A DNA stretch of 34,590 nucleotides. Origin: an uncultured Burkholderiales bacterium (GTDB taxonomy: Bacteria; Pseudomonadota; Gammaproteobacteria; Burkholderiales; Burkholderiaceae_C). The notes beneath the pieces are model-generated. The model ran no database searches, was not told the origin of the DNA, and saw only the letters and a program-made list of their open reading frames with translations. The DNA is taken from the NCBI GenBank assembly GCA_903844385.1, contig CAIMTJ010000097.1, forward strand, positions 1-34,590, in the 5' to 3' direction. Shown one piece after another: positions 1 through 8,161 of this stretch. The position numbers and the translations under genes were made by a program. The first letter of the stretch is position 1; every line of letters starts with the position of its first letter.

Positions 1-32
1 AAAATTTGATTGCATAAAAAAAAGGAATTGCC

Positions 33-224
33 ATGCCAAATCCAAAGCTTGGTCTGAAAGAGCGGAAAAGAAACGTAGCCAATATGATGGCTTCACTTCG
101 AATTGAAAACCTAAGCCCTAGCGAAAACCTACAAGTTTCAATTCAAGATTATCTAGATGGCAAAAAAACGACCACTGATTTGCTCAACGAGGTCAGGGCC
201 AAATATGCGGCGTTTAGCAAATAA
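33..224 (+). CDS. VbhA-like Fic antitoxin, orphan
   Basis: This 63-residue protein looks like the small class I Fic antitoxins (VbhA family), which block AMPylation by a Fic-domain toxin such as VbhT. Residues 21-26 read SLRIEN, which fits the known inhibitory motif [S/T]xxxE[G/N]; its Glu enters the Fic ATP site. The C-terminal half (YLDGKKTTTDLLNEVRAKY) matches the helical tail typical of the family. An AAGGA ribosome site lies about 7 bases before the ATG. In known operons the antitoxin gene directly precedes the Fic gene. Here the next genes are hicB- and hicA-like, so no cognate toxin is visible, although one could lie upstream of the window. The gene is A+T-rich compared with the rest of the window. 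The family call is from motif and length only. Confidence 0.72.
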   Translation: MPNPKLGLKERKRNVANMMASLRIENLSPSENLQVSIQDYLDGKKTTTDLLNEVRAKYAAFSK

Positions 225-302
225 ACAAAAGAGCACCTAGACAGTAAATTATTCCATCCTTGATTCGAGATCAGCAAATACAAACTTTTGGAGTTCTTAG
301 AT

Positions 303-542
303 ATGCAGAAAATTTACTTTGTTCGCGCAGAATGGGACGGTGAGGCCGAAGTTTGGGTCGCAACATCAGATGATGTTCCGGGCCTTGCCACTGAGGCAGA
401 AACAATGGAAGAGCTCTCTAAAAAACTAGAGGTGATGATTCCCGAATTATTAACGGAAAACGGTTACCTTGACGCCGGTGAAATTTCATACGAAGTACTT
501 GCTAGAAAATTTTCAGTAACCCAAGCAACAGCAGTCAGTTAA
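303..542 (+). CDS. DUF1902 / HicB-like antitoxin
   Basis: This 79-residue protein begins MQKIYFVRAEWDGEAEVWVA and continues with DDVPGLATEAETMEEL. That is the beta-strand-rich partial RNase-H-like fold of HicB antitoxins, in the DUF1902 subfamily. Such proteins neutralise the HicA mRNA interferase encoded next to them. I start at the ATG at 303, because a GGAG lies 9 bases before it; the in-frame TTG at 288 would place that GGAG inside the gene. The stop (TAA, 540-542) overlaps the ATG of the hicA remnant by one base, so the two would be translationally coupled. The C-terminal part is short, and I see no clear separate DNA-binding domain beyond residues 65-79. Confidence 0.8.
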   Translation: MQKIYFVRAEWDGEAEVWVATSDDVPGLATEAETMEELSKKLEVMIPELLTENGYLDAGEISYEVLARKFSVTQATAVS

Positions 543-739
543 TGGGTATTAGTTTTACGCCCGAATTGATTCGACTACTTCTTGAAAGTGGTTGTTCCTT
601 TGAGAGGCATGGCAAGGGAGATCACGACATTTGATATTCACCTATCACTAACCTTAGATTTCCCGTCGATAGAAAAATTATATCCAGTCATACGGCCAAC
701 GCTGTATTAAAACAAGCTGGCTTAAAAAAGGCATTTTGA
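542..739 (+). pseudogene. hicA: hicA-type toxin interrupted by in-frame TGA
   Basis: The frame starts at ATG 542, one base inside the hicB-like stop. It reads MGISFTPELIRLLLESGCSF, then RHGKGDHDI, then a TGA at 632-634 (codon 31). The same frame stays open afterwards with YSPITNLRFPVDRKI and HTANAVLKQAGLKKAF, ending at TGA 737-739. Full-length HicA toxins of this type carry GDHxIWYSPIT and HTANxILKQAGL, so the missing residue 31 is almost certainly Trp (TGG changed to TGA). HicA is a double-stranded-RNA-binding-fold mRNA interferase whose active His lies in the GxHH/GDH region (His28 here). The remaining 30-residue peptide should be inactive. Alternatives are a base-call error or TGA readthrough. 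No restart codon follows the stop. Confidence 0.85.
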
Positions 740-857
740 TGCTGTTGTTAGACAATAGAAATATCCCCTCAAAGTGGTATAGATAGGCCATACTACTTTT
801 TCGAACATAAAAAAACACCGACATTGCTGTAAGTGCCTGATTGGATTAAGTTATTTT

Positions 858-932
858 TGGTGGGCGATACATGGATCGAACATGTGACTTCCACCGTGTG
901 AAGGTGGCACTCTACCGCTGAGTTAATCGCCC
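858..932 (-). tRNA. tRNA-Val (anticodon CAC)
   Basis: On the minus strand the acceptor arms GGGCGAT and ATCGCCC pair over 7 bp. The D arm contains CTCAGCGGTAGAG. The anticodon stem CCACC/GGTGG encloses the loop TTCACAC, giving anticodon CAC, which reads GUG (Val). The T arm carries GTTCGATCC. A 3' CCA is encoded (858-860). A T-run on the minus strand near 807-813 may help end transcription, but I see no strong hairpin before it. The tRNA lies just downstream of dnaQ on the same strand and could share its transcript. Its 3' end faces the A+T-rich toxin-antitoxin region. Confidence 0.95.
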
Positions 933-1007
933 AAGAGGACTATTATATCAAAGCGTTAAGCCATCAGCATCCAGTGTGTTGCTTACATTGGACGCTTTAA
1001 GTAAGCC

Positions 1008-1721
1008 TCAAGCAGGCGTCGTCTCAAGTGTGCGCCACAACGTCTTACCTTGACTGGATTTGTCAATTTGGACTAGAACACCCTCATGCTGCTGAACTTC
1101 TTGTTCACTTGCCAGCAATACCGGCAATTCAATGTGGTGTAACGGTGTGGCATTGCCACTTTCACCTGCCATCTCAGACGCAGAGCTTTCCATGATCAAT
1201 GCGTCTTGTCCACGGGTCATGTTCAAGTAGACGTCGGCCAGCAACTCGGCGTCAAGCAGCGCACCATGCAAGGTTCGCGAGGAGTTGTCCACCTCCAAGC
1301 GATCGCACAAGGCGTCGAGGGAATTGCGTTTGCCAGGGTACATCTCTTTGGCCATGGCCAAGGTGTCGATCACTTTGTGAATGTGGTTGTTCAACTTCGG
1401 CAAGCCCAATTTCTCGAGTTCACTGTTCAAAAATCCCACATCAAAGGGCGCATTGTGGATGATGAGCTCGCTGCCCGCAATAAAGTCGAGCAATTCTTGC
1501 GCGATTTGGACAAATTTAGGCTTGTCCTTCAAAAACTCATTGGCAATGCCATGAACCTTGAGCGCCTCTTCGTGACTGTCACGCTCAGGGTTGACGTAGT
1601 GGTGCAAATGGCGACCGGTGTGTTTACGGTTCTCAAGCTCAACACAGCCAATCTCGACGATCCTGTCGCCTTGGTCTGCATACAAGCCCGTGGTCTCTGT
1701 GTCTAAGACAATTTGTCGCAC
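1008..1721 (-). CDS. dnaQ: DNA polymerase III epsilon subunit (3'-5' proofreading exonuclease)
   Basis: DnaQ is the proofreading exonuclease of the replicative polymerase core. The 237-residue product has the DEDDh motifs in order: Exo I DTETTG (Asp7, Glu9), Exo II HNAPFD (Asp94) and Exo III HGALLDA (His152, Asp157). These positions are close to E. coli DnaQ (243 residues). The sequence QDALIM after the exonuclease domain aligns with the beta-clamp-binding segment of E. coli (QTSMAF). I start at GTG 1721: GAAGG lies 8 bases before it, and the protein then begins RQIVLDTETTG, as the family does. The frame stays open upstream to an ATG at 1868, but that 49-residue extension has no family resemblance. 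tRNA-Val lies just downstream. Confidence 0.93.
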   Translation of the reverse strand: MRQIVLDTETTGLYADQGDRIVEIGCVELENRKHTGRHLHHYVNPERDSHEEALKVHGIANEFLKDKPKFVQIAQELLDFIAGSELIIHNAPFDVGFLNSELEKLGLPKLNNHIHKVIDTLAMAKEMYPGKRNSLDALCDRLEVDNSSRTLHGALLDAELLADVYLNMTRGQDALIMESSASEMAGESGNATPLHHIELPVLLASEQEVQQHEGVLVQIDKSSQGKTLWRTLETTPA

Positions 1722-1923
1722 GCTACATACCTTCTTTGAGTTTGAACGATTGTAACGTTCAGCCCAATAGCCACTCGAGTACGTAGCCCAAGCGAGACCG
1801 AAAGAACAACGCTTATCCCACCCGAGCAGCAAGACATTGCGTTGAAGCACTCCAGACATTACAACCATTAAAAAACCAAAAAACCTTATAAAATGATACT
1901 TTTATATGGTTTTTAATTGATTT

Positions 1924-1953
1924 TTGAACATAAAATAATTACTTTACTACATT
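1924..1953 (+). promoter_or_regulatory. possible sigma-70 promoter for the NTF2-like gene
   Basis: TTGAAC (1924-1929) and TACATT (1948-1953) are separated by 18 bases and lie just before the ribosome site of the gene at 1975. The surrounding stretch, about 1860-1960, is very A+T-rich, so chance matches are likely. The same stretch on the minus strand has several TATAAA-like hexamers that could serve dnaQ. This is a weak call. Confidence 0.25.
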
Positions 1954-1974
1954 TACCACTCTCCAGGAGTATTC

Positions 1975-2382
1975 ATGACGACACACAACGCCTTATTGGT
2001 CAAACAAGCCCTGATCGAACTTTTTGTGAAACGAGACCTGTCTGCCATTGATCGTTACTGGTCCTCTTCGTACATTCAACACAATCCCAGTATTCCAGAT
2101 GGTCTGGAACTTTTGAGAGATATCGTGATGAACCTGCCACGCGATTTCAGCTATGAGCCAGGGATGGTCGTCGCAGACGGTGATATGGTGATGATTCACG
2201 GGCGTTACGCCGGCTGGGGACCCAAGCCCATCGTCGCGGTAGACTTGTTCTTGGTGAAAAACGGGCGTTTGGTCGAACACTGGGATGTCATGCAAGAAGA
2301 AGTGCCCTCCTCCATCACCAAAAGCCAACGACCCATGTTCAGCTTCCCACAGTGGAGACAAGAAAGTCCCTCCTCCATTTAA
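1975..2382 (+). CDS. NTF2-like / SnoaL-family protein
   Basis: This 135-residue protein resembles the nuclear transport factor 2-like (SnoaL polyketide cyclase-like) fold. It has an N-terminal helix (LVKQALIELFVKRDLSAIDRY), the segment YIQHNPSIPDG, a DGDMVMIHGRY strand pair and the closing VDLFLVKNGRLVEHWDVMQ. The YxQHNP and EHWDxxQ signatures are typical of stand-alone SnoaL-like proteins of unknown substrate, so no reaction can be assigned. The start is well supported: AGGAG lies about 6 bases before the ATG. The gene stands alone on the plus strand, between dnaQ and the end of the isc operon, and is convergent with fdx (60 bases between the stops). The C-terminal 20 residues look disordered. 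Confidence 0.82.
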   Translation: MTTHNALLVKQALIELFVKRDLSAIDRYWSSSYIQHNPSIPDGLELLRDIVMNLPRDFSYEPGMVVADGDMVMIHGRYAGWGPKPIVAVDLFLVKNGRLVEHWDVMQEEVPSSITKSQRPMFSFPQWRQESPSSI

Positions 2383-2441
2383 ATCCCAACAGCGCCCTCT
2401 TCATCTCGACAACGAGGTTGAAGAAAGCCACAGATTCTGGG

Positions 2442-2780
2442 TCAGTGCAACTCTTTGGCGTGGTTGATGGTGTACTTGGGGATCTCAATCACCAAAGTCT
2501 CTGCCCCCAACACCACTTGGCAACTCAAGCGTGACTGGGCTTCCAAGCCCCAGGCTTGGTCCAGCAAATCGTCCTCTTCTTCGGTGGCTTCATTCAAACT
2601 CGCCAAGCCTTGTCGCACGATCACGTGACAGGTGGTGCAAGCACAGCTTTGGTCACACGCATGCTCAATGGCCACGCCATGATCGAGCAAGGTCTCACAC
2701 AAGGTATTGCCGGGCAGGCCTTGGATCTCTCTGCCTTGTGGACAGTACTCGGCGTGGGGAAGTATTTTGATCACGGTCAT
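2442..2780 (-). CDS. fdx: [2Fe-2S] ferredoxin of the ISC system
   Basis: This ISC-type ferredoxin supplies electrons for cluster assembly on IscU. The 112-residue protein carries the adrenodoxin-like ligand set Cys42, Cys48 and Cys51 in [12 protein letters not shown], plus Cys87 in LSCQ; Cys46 is an extra, non-ligand cysteine. The acidic segment [11 protein letters not shown] (64-74) and the C-terminal H-rich end fit the bacterial Fdx subfamily. It is the last gene of the isc operon, and its ATG overlaps the hscA stop by 4 bases, so translation is probably coupled. No iscX follows it; the next gene is convergent. Confidence 0.95.
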   Translation of the reverse strand: MTVIKILPHAEYCPQGREIQGLPGNTLCETLLDHGVAIEHACDQSCACTTCHVIVRQGLASLNEATEEEDDLLDQAWGLEAQSRLSCQVVLGAETLVIEIPKYTINHAKELH

Positions 2781-4636
2781 TTCAAACTCTCAATGTGTTG
2801 GCCTCTCAAAGCCTGAAGAATACCTTGGTTCATGCGCTCGGCAGCGAACGCTTCAGTCCCCTTGGCCAAGAGATCGATGCGCTCTTCGATGATGGCGGCT
2901 GAATCGCCTGAACTCGCGTGTTTGAGCTCGAGCATCAAACGCTCAATCTCGGTTTTCTCTTGGGCACTCAAGATCATGCCATCTTGACTCAAGGCATTTT
3001 GCGTGGCCATGAGTATGCGGTCTGCATCGACTTGCGCCTCCTTCAACGCCCGAGTCTTCATGTCCACCTCGGCCGTCTCAAACCCCTCTTGCAGCATCTT
3101 GGCAATTTGATCGTCACTCAACCCATAACTGGGCTTAACTTGAATTTGTGCTTGCACTTGCGTGCTCAACTCCTGCGCTCGCACGCTCAGCAGCCCATCG
3201 GCATCAATCGTGAAGGTCACCCGAATTTTGGCGGCCCCAGCGGCCATGGGGGGAATACCCCTCAATTCAAACCGCGCCAAGCTTCGGCAGTCGCTCACCA
3301 AATCGCGCTCGCCTTGCAGCACGTGCAGCATGAGCGCCGTTTGTCCATCTTGGTAAGTGGTGAAGTCTTGCGCCATGGCTGTCGGCACCGTCTGGTTCCT
3401 GGGCACAATGCGCTCAACCAAACCCCCCATGGTCTCGATCCCCAAGGACAAGGGCGTGACATCGAGCAGCAGCAAATCTCCCTCGGTGTGGTTGCCCACC
3501 AACTGGTTGGCTTGGATGGCCGCACCCAAAGCCACCACCTCATCGGGATTCAAATTGTTGAGCGGTGCTTGGCCAAACCAAGCCTGCACACTGTGTTGAA
3601 TTTGCGGCATCCGAGTCGAGCCCCCCACCATCACGACACCGTTCAAATCCTTGGGCTTGAGCTTGGCGTCTTTCAAAGCGCGCTCACACGCTTGAAGGGT
3701 TTTTTGGGTCAAGGACTGGGTGAGCGATTCGAACGCCTCGCGGCTGACCTCCAAGTCAATGATCCCACTGGAGAGCTCTGCATAAAAACGAGTCTTCAAG
3801 TCCACACTCAAGCGCTCTTTGACTGCGCGCGAAGTCTTGAGCATGAGCGACTTGTCGCTGGCCGATTCTGCACGCCAGCCCACCTGACCAAGCACCCAGT
3901 CGGACAAGCCATGGTCATAATCATCACCACCCAAGGCTGAATCCCCCCCGGTGGCCAACACTTCAAAGACACCTTGGCTCAATCGCAAAATGGAAATATC
4001 AAAGGTACCGCCTCCTAGGTCATAAACCGCAAAGAGGCCCTCACTGCCTTGGTCCAACCCATAAGCAATGGCCGCGGCTGTGGGCTCGTTGATGAGGCGC
4101 AAAACCTCCAACCCAGCAAGCTTGGCGGCGTCCTTGGTGGCTTGACGCTGAGCGTCGTCAAAATATGCCGGCACTGTGATCACGGCGCCTGTGATGTCGT
4201 CATCCAAGCTCTCTTCAGCCCGTTGGCGCAAGGACGCCAAAATCTCCGCACTCACCTCCACGGGTGTCTTTACCCCTTCAAGGGTTTGAATCCCCACCAT
4301 GCCAGGCAGATCCACCAAGGCCACGCTCCAGCGTTGGGCGTGCGGCAAGTCGGCCAAGGTTCGGCCCATCAAGCGCTTGACCGAAGTCACGGTGTTTTGA
4401 GGATCGGCACTGGCCGCATCCGACGCCAAGTGGCCAATCGCTCGACGACCCTTGGGTAAATATTGCACGACAGAGGGCAACATCACCCGCGAGTCTTCGT
4501 CTGGCAAACACTCGGCCACACCGTGCCTCACGCTCGCCACCAAGGAATGGGTGGTCCCAAGATCGATTCCAATGGCCAAGCGCCGTTGGTGTGGATCCGG
4601 GGCACGACCCGGTTCGGAAATTTGTAATAGGGCCAT
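2777..4636 (-). CDS. hscA: Fe-S cluster chaperone HscA (Hsp70 family)
   Basis: HscA is the specialised Hsp70 that, with HscB, drives cluster release from IscU by binding its LPPVK motif. The 619-residue protein has the Hsp70 nucleotide-binding signatures: [13 protein letters not shown] at 22-34, [12 protein letters not shown] near 205 and [11 protein letters not shown] near 335. The linker [14 protein letters not shown] is followed by the substrate-binding domain. The length matches E. coli HscA (616) and is shorter than DnaK, and the first residues (LLQISEPG) are typical of HscA. It starts 9 bases after hscB and overlaps fdx by 4 bases. No strong Shine-Dalgarno sequence precedes it, so coupling to hscB is likely. 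Confidence 0.97.
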   Translation of the reverse strand: MALLQISEPGRAPDPHQRRLAIGIDLGTTHSLVASVRHGVAECLPDEDSRVMLPSVVQYLPKGRRAIGHLASDAASADPQNTVTSVKRLMGRTLADLPHAQRWSVALVDLPGMVGIQTLEGVKTPVEVSAEILASLRQRAEESLDDDITGAVITVPAYFDDAQRQATKDAAKLAGLEVLRLINEPTAAAIAYGLDQGSEGLFAVYDLGGGTFDISILRLSQGVFEVLATGGDSALGGDDYDHGLSDWVLGQVGWRAESASDKSLMLKTSRAVKERLSVDLKTRFYAELSSGIIDLEVSREAFESLTQSLTQKTLQACERALKDAKLKPKDLNGVVMVGGSTRMPQIQHSVQAWFGQAPLNNLNPDEVVALGAAIQANQLVGNHTEGDLLLLDVTPLSLGIETMGGLVERIVPRNQTVPTAMAQDFTTYQDGQTALMLHVLQGERDLVSDCRSLARFELRGIPPMAAGAAKIRVTFTIDADGLLSVRAQELSTQVQAQIQVKPSYGLSDDQIAKMLQEGFETAEVDMKTRALKEAQVDADRILMATQNALSQDGMILSAQEKTEIERLMLELKHASSGDSAAIIEERIDLLAKGTEAFAAERMNQGILQALRGQHIESLK

Positions 4637-4645
4637 GGGATGGGG

Positions 4646-5206
4646 TCAAAGTGAAAGTTTAATGTCGCGACGATCCAGCACCGATTGCTCAAAGCGCTCC
4701 AGAAACATCCAAGCACGCACTTGTGCGCTCGCCGCTTGGGCATCGACCTGGGACTCTGAATCCAAGAGTTTCACCACCTCAAGCTTCGTGGTCTCGATTT
4801 GAGTTTGAACCCAATGCTCGATGGCATCAAAATCCGCTGCAGTACTCGCCTCGTCCAGGGCCTCTCGCCAGGTCATTTGCTCCATGAGAAATGCGCCGGG
4901 CATGGCGGTGTTGGTTTGGGCATGGATCTCCACACCGTGCAAGTGACACAAATAGGCGGCACGGCGCAACGGGTCTTTGAGCCGTTGATAAGCCTCATTG
5001 ATGCGAGTCGACCACTGCAGTGACAATCGTTTGGCCGCTTCGCCTTGCATTGAAAAACGATCCGGATGGGCCATTTTTTGCAGTGAACGCCAGCGCTCGA
5101 TGAGCACCTGCGCATCAATCTCAAAGCGCCTGGGCAATTGAAACAACACAAAATCATCGCTTTGCAGCAAAGTCGATGAGTTCAAGGAAATGGGGGGGGT
5201 GTTCAT
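4646..5206 (-). CDS. hscB: Fe-S co-chaperone HscB (J-protein)
   Basis: HscB brings IscU to HscA and stimulates the HscA ATPase through its J domain. In this 186-residue protein the J domain covers roughly residues 15-90, with the invariant HPD at 47-49 (KMAHPDR) and the helix III/IV segment INEAYQRLKDPLRRAAYLC. The C-terminal three-helix bundle contains PGAFLMEQMTWREAL, the usual IscU-binding face. The length is close to E. coli HscB (171). The gap to iscA is 187 bases, the largest in the operon, and contains a strong stem-loop. No clear Shine-Dalgarno sequence lies before the ATG. Confidence 0.96.
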   Translation of the reverse strand: MNTPPISLNSSTLLQSDDFVLFQLPRRFEIDAQVLIERWRSLQKMAHPDRFSMQGEAAKRLSLQWSTRINEAYQRLKDPLRRAAYLCHLHGVEIHAQTNTAMPGAFLMEQMTWREALDEASTAADFDAIEHWVQTQIETTKLEVVKLLDSESQVDAQAASAQVRAWMFLERFEQSVLDRRDIKLSL

Positions 5207-5369
5207 GCCAAAGTAGGGGGTCGGGGTCGTTGGTCCACAAAGTTGGGATCATCGAGTGGGGAGATAGCGCTGCTCAAGTGTGCAATGGATGGGGCAAGCC
5301 CGTGAATTTCAAATGATCTTCAAGGATCAACCGATGAGTTTCATCGAGCGGCCAATCCAAGTTCATGCC

Positions 5370-5389
5370 CTGCTCGCGGGCGCGAGCAG
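5370..5389 (-). promoter_or_regulatory. stem-loop in the iscA-hscB gap
   Basis: CTGCTCGC (5370-5377) and GCGAGCAG (5382-5389) form a perfect 8-bp G+C-rich stem with a 4-base loop. It begins 4 bases after the iscA stop. No T-run follows, so it is not a classic terminator. It could slow 3' decay of the upstream iscRSUA message or attenuate the downstream part. The remaining roughly 160 bases of the gap show no gene. Confidence 0.55.
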
Positions 5390-5393
5390 CAGC

Positions 5394-5717
5394 CTAAACC
5401 CGGAAAGACTCTCCACAACCACAGCGGTCACGCTCATTGGGGTTATTGAAACGAAAACCCTCATTCAAACCCTCCTTGACGAAATCGAGTTCTGTGCCTT
5501 GCAAATAGGCCAAACTTTTGGGGTCCACCAGCACCTTCACTCCCAGGTCCTCAAACACCACGTCCTCGGGCTTGATCTCGTCGACATATTCCAACTGATA
5601 GGCCAGTCCTGAGCAGCCGGTGGTTTTAACACCCAAGCGCACCCCCAGCCCCTTGCCTCGTTTGATCAAGTAGCGGTTCACATGCTTGGCAGCTGCTGGG
5701 GTGAGGGTAACGGACAT
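5394..5717 (-). CDS. iscA: A-type Fe-S carrier IscA
   Basis: IscA delivers iron-sulfur clusters to target proteins. The 107-residue protein is the length of E. coli IscA. It has the three conserved cysteines: Cys35 in TTGCSGLAY, and Cys99 and Cys101 in RCGCGESF near the C terminus. The N-terminal [13 protein letters not shown] is also typical. It sits 54 bases after iscU and 187 bases before hscB. It lacks a strong ribosome site. ErpA is the closest alternative, but the position inside the isc operon favours IscA. Confidence 0.95.
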   Translation of the reverse strand: MSVTLTPAAAKHVNRYLIKRGKGLGVRLGVKTTGCSGLAYQLEYVDEIKPEDVVFEDLGVKVLVDPKSLAYLQGTELDFVKEGLNEGFRFNNPNERDRCGCGESFRV

Positions 5718-5771
5718 ACGCTTTAAACCATTTCAAGTAGAAAATGTCTCATGACAAGATGGACCCAAGCC

Positions 5772-6164
5772 TCATGCATTGGCCACGTGCTTGGCTTTGT
5801 AATCTTGCACAGCCGCTTTGATGGCGTCCTCGGCCAAGATGGAGCAGTGAATCTTCACCGGTGGGAGCGCGAGCTCTTGGGCAATTTGGCTGTTTTTCAA
5901 AGAAGCCGCCTCGTCCAAGGTCTTGCCCTTGACCCATTCGGTCACCAAGGAGGAGCTCGCAATGGCTGAGCCACACCCATAGGTCTTGAAGCGCGCGTCT
6001 TCAATCACGCCCGTGGTGGGGTTGACCTTGATTTGCAACTTCATCACGTCGCCACAAGCAGGAGCCCCCACCATGCCGGTGCCCACCGAGTCGTCTCCCT
6101 TTTCAAAGGAGCCCACATTGCGTGGGTTTTCATAATGATCGATCACTTTGTCGCTGTAAGCCAT
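5772..6164 (-). CDS. iscU: Fe-S scaffold protein IscU
   Basis: IscU is the scaffold on which IscS-derived sulfur and iron form a [2Fe-2S] cluster. The 130-residue protein has the ligands Cys37 (GAPACGD), Asp39, Cys64 (YGCGSA) and Cys107 (KIHCS). The HscA-recognition motif LPPVK is at 100-104. Length and motifs match E. coli IscU (128). A GGGAG lies 8 bases before the ATG, one of the better ribosome sites in this operon. A hairpin (6192-6214) lies just upstream, between iscS and iscU. Confidence 0.97.
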   Translation of the reverse strand: MAYSDKVIDHYENPRNVGSFEKGDDSVGTGMVGAPACGDVMKLQIKVNPTTGVIEDARFKTYGCGSAIASSSLVTEWVKGKTLDEAASLKNSQIAQELALPPVKIHCSILAEDAIKAAVQDYKAKHVANA

Positions 6165-6191
6165 GTTGAATTCTCCCAGTTCTTTTCTTAA

Positions 6192-6214
6192 GGGCCTTCC
6201 CTCGGAAAGGGCCC
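6192..6214 (-). promoter_or_regulatory. stem-loop between iscS and iscU
   Basis: On the minus strand GGGCC and GGCCC arms pair, with inner TT/AA and CC/GG pairs, small bulges and a GAG loop. The hairpin fills much of the 67-base gap and ends about 28 bases before the iscU start. There is no T-run. It could act as an mRNA stabiliser or processing site; this role is inferred. Confidence 0.45.
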
Positions 6215-6231
6215 TGTTGCACGTTGATGAA

Positions 6232-7446
6232 TCAGTGAGCCGCCCATTGAATGGTGCTCAAATCGATGCCGTCTTTGTACATCTCCCACAAGGGGCTTAA
6301 CTCGCGCAGCTTGTTCACATTCAAACGAATGGTCTCAATGGCGTAGTCAATTTCAGCCTCGGTAGAGAAGCGACCACAAGTGATGCGCAGACTGCTGTGA
6401 GCGAGCTCATCGCTGCGCCCCAAGGCCCTGAGCACATAACTGGGCTCCAGACTCGCCGACGTACAAGCCGAGCCCGAGGACACCGCCAAGCCTTTGATCC
6501 CCATGATCAAGGACTCGCCTTCGACGTAGTTAAAGCTGATGTTGAGGTTATGGGGCACGCGTTTTTCCAAGTGACCATTGATGAAGACTTGCTCCAAATC
6601 GCTCAGACCCGCCAACAGCCTTTGGTGCAAATGCTTCGCATGCGCGGTGTCTTGCGCCATCTCGAGCTTGGCAATGCGAAACGCCTCGCCCATACCCACG
6701 ATCTGGTGCGTGGCCAAGGTGCCCGAGCGCATCCCGCGTTCGTGTCCGCCGCCGTGAATCTCGGCGTGCAACCTCACGCGTGGCTTGCGGCGCACGTAAA
6801 GGGCGCCAATGCCTTTGGGGCCATAGGTTTTATGAGAGGCCAAGCTCATCAAGTCAACGGGCAGGTGCGACAAATCGATGGCCACTTTACCCGTTGCTTG
6901 TGCGGCATCCACGTGAAAGAGCACACCCTTTTCACGACAAATATCACCCAAGGCCTGTATGTCTTGGATCACTCCAATTTCGTTGTTCACGAGCATGACG
7001 CTGGCCAAAATGGTATCGGTGCGAATCGCCGATTTGAACACCTCCAAGTCCACCAGTCCATCGGGCAAGACGTCGAGATAGGTCACCTCAAAGCCACGGC
7101 GCTCGAGCTCGCGCATGGTGTCCAAAATCGCCTTGTGCTCGGTCTTGACCGTGATCAAGTGACGACCCTTGGATTCATAAAACTGGGCCGCGCCTTTGAG
7201 CGCCAAATTATTGGACTCGGTAGCCCCACTCGTCCACACGATTTCTCGCGGGTCGGCACCGATGAGAGTCGCCACATCCGCGCGCGCTTTCTCCACCGCC
7301 TCCTCCGCCTCCCATCCCCAGGCATGGCTTCTGGAAGCGGGGTTACCGAAATGCTCACGCAACCACGGGATCATCGCGTCCACGACGCGGGGATCGACCG
7401 GATTGGTGGCGCTGTAGTCCATGTAAATCGGGAAATGAGGGGTCAT
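6232..7446 (-). CDS. iscS: cysteine desulfurase IscS
   Basis: IscS is a PLP enzyme that removes sulfur from cysteine for Fe-S clusters and tRNA thiolation. The 404-residue protein has the same length as E. coli IscS. Its key residues also fall at the same numbers: PLP Lys206 in [10 protein letters not shown] and the persulfide Cys328 in [10 protein letters not shown]. The N-terminal [14 protein letters not shown] and the SGATESNN segment (73-80) are typical. The C terminus ([11 protein letters not shown]) matches the IscU-docking tail. It starts 115 bases after iscR without a strong Shine-Dalgarno sequence. In E. coli the equivalent gap is the target of RyhB; I see only a weak GGCC hairpin here. 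Confidence 0.97.
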   Translation of the reverse strand: MTPHFPIYMDYSATNPVDPRVVDAMIPWLREHFGNPASRSHAWGWEAEEAVEKARADVATLIGADPREIVWTSGATESNNLALKGAAQFYESKGRHLITVKTEHKAILDTMRELERRGFEVTYLDVLPDGLVDLEVFKSAIRTDTILASVMLVNNEIGVIQDIQALGDICREKGVLFHVDAAQATGKVAIDLSHLPVDLMSLASHKTYGPKGIGALYVRRKPRVRLHAEIHGGGHERGMRSGTLATHQIVGMGEAFRIAKLEMAQDTAHAKHLHQRLLAGLSDLEQVFINGHLEKRVPHNLNISFNYVEGESLIMGIKGLAVSSGSACTSASLEPSYVLRALGRSDELAHSSLRITCGRFSTEAEIDYAIETIRLNVNKLRELSPLWEMYKDGIDLSTIQWAAH

Positions 7447-7561
7447 GGTGCTTTGCTACAAAAATAAGGGGTCAAACATTCAAAAGCATTCGGCGTGAGG
7501 GCTGACTTGCATCGTCCTCCAAGCCCGGCCAGCGGCCAGACTCGGGGCGCGACTCAACACC

Positions 7562-8104
7562 TCACGAGAGGTTTTTTGCAAACGCGTTGCCCAAAGCAAA
7601 CACCGAATTGGGCGCATTCACACGAATGGGCTTCAAGGCCGGAGCGGCCGAGATGGCGCGCTTCATATTGGGCTTGTCTTCGACGTGAACGCCTTTTTCC
7701 AATTGGTCTTGTACCAATTTTTGCAGGGTCACAGAGTCCAAATACTCGACCATTTTTTGGTTCAGGCTCGACCACAATTCATGCGTCATGCACCGACCAC
7801 CCTCGCCCAGGCAGTTCTCTTTGCCACCACAATGCGTGGCATCGATGGGCTCATCCACCGAGACAATGATGTCAGCCACGGTGATGTCTTGGGCTTTTCG
7901 TCCCAATGTATATCCACCGCCTGGCCCACGGGTGGACTCCACCAAATCGTGACGGCGCAATTTGCCAAAGAGTTGCTCTAAATAAGAGAGCGATATTTGT
8001 TGGCGCTGGCTGATGGCGGCCAGAGTCACGGGGCCCGTGTTCTGACGCAAGGCCAAATCAATCATCGCAGTCACCGCAAAGCGGCCTTTGGTCGTGAGAC
8101 GCAT
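7562..8104 (-). CDS. iscR: Fe-S cluster regulator IscR (Rrf2 family)
   Basis: IscR senses Fe-S status and represses the isc operon when it carries a [2Fe-2S] cluster. The 180-residue protein has the Rrf2 winged helix at 1-80 (MRLTTKGRFAVTAMIDLAL; ISLSYLEQLFGKLR; TRGPGGGY). Its cluster ligands are Cys92, Cys98 and Cys105 in HCGGKENCLGEGGRC, with His108 following. E. coli uses Cys92, Cys98, Cys104 and His107. I start at ATG 8104, preceded by AAGGAG; the 40-residue in-frame extension to 8224 overlaps the promoter. It leads the isc operon and has its own IscR-type box upstream. Confidence 0.96.
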   Translation of the reverse strand: MRLTTKGRFAVTAMIDLALRQNTGPVTLAAISQRQQISLSYLEQLFGKLRRHDLVESTRGPGGGYTLGRKAQDITVADIIVSVDEPIDATHCGGKENCLGEGGRCMTHELWSSLNQKMVEYLDSVTLQKLVQDQLEKGVHVEDKPNMKRAISAAPALKPIRVNAPNSVFALGNAFAKNLS

Positions 8105-8161
8105 GGTGCAAGCTCCTTTTGGGATCAAGGTCAACTCAGGGCCATTTGCGGCGCAAAAGCC

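Noticed and set aside
1722-1868. N-terminal 49-codon extension of dnaQ
   Set aside because: The family starts at the GTG at 1721, which has a good ribosome site. The extension has no family match.
2918-3940. Long plus-strand open frame (340 codons) opposite hscA
   Set aside because: It is the mirror of a strongly conserved Hsp70 gene. The translation is His/Leu-rich with no domain, and hscA is certain.
6397-7467. Long plus-strand open frame (356 codons) opposite iscS
   Set aside because: It is the antisense shadow of iscS, whose PLP and Cys motifs are exact. There is no recognisable protein in the antisense frame.
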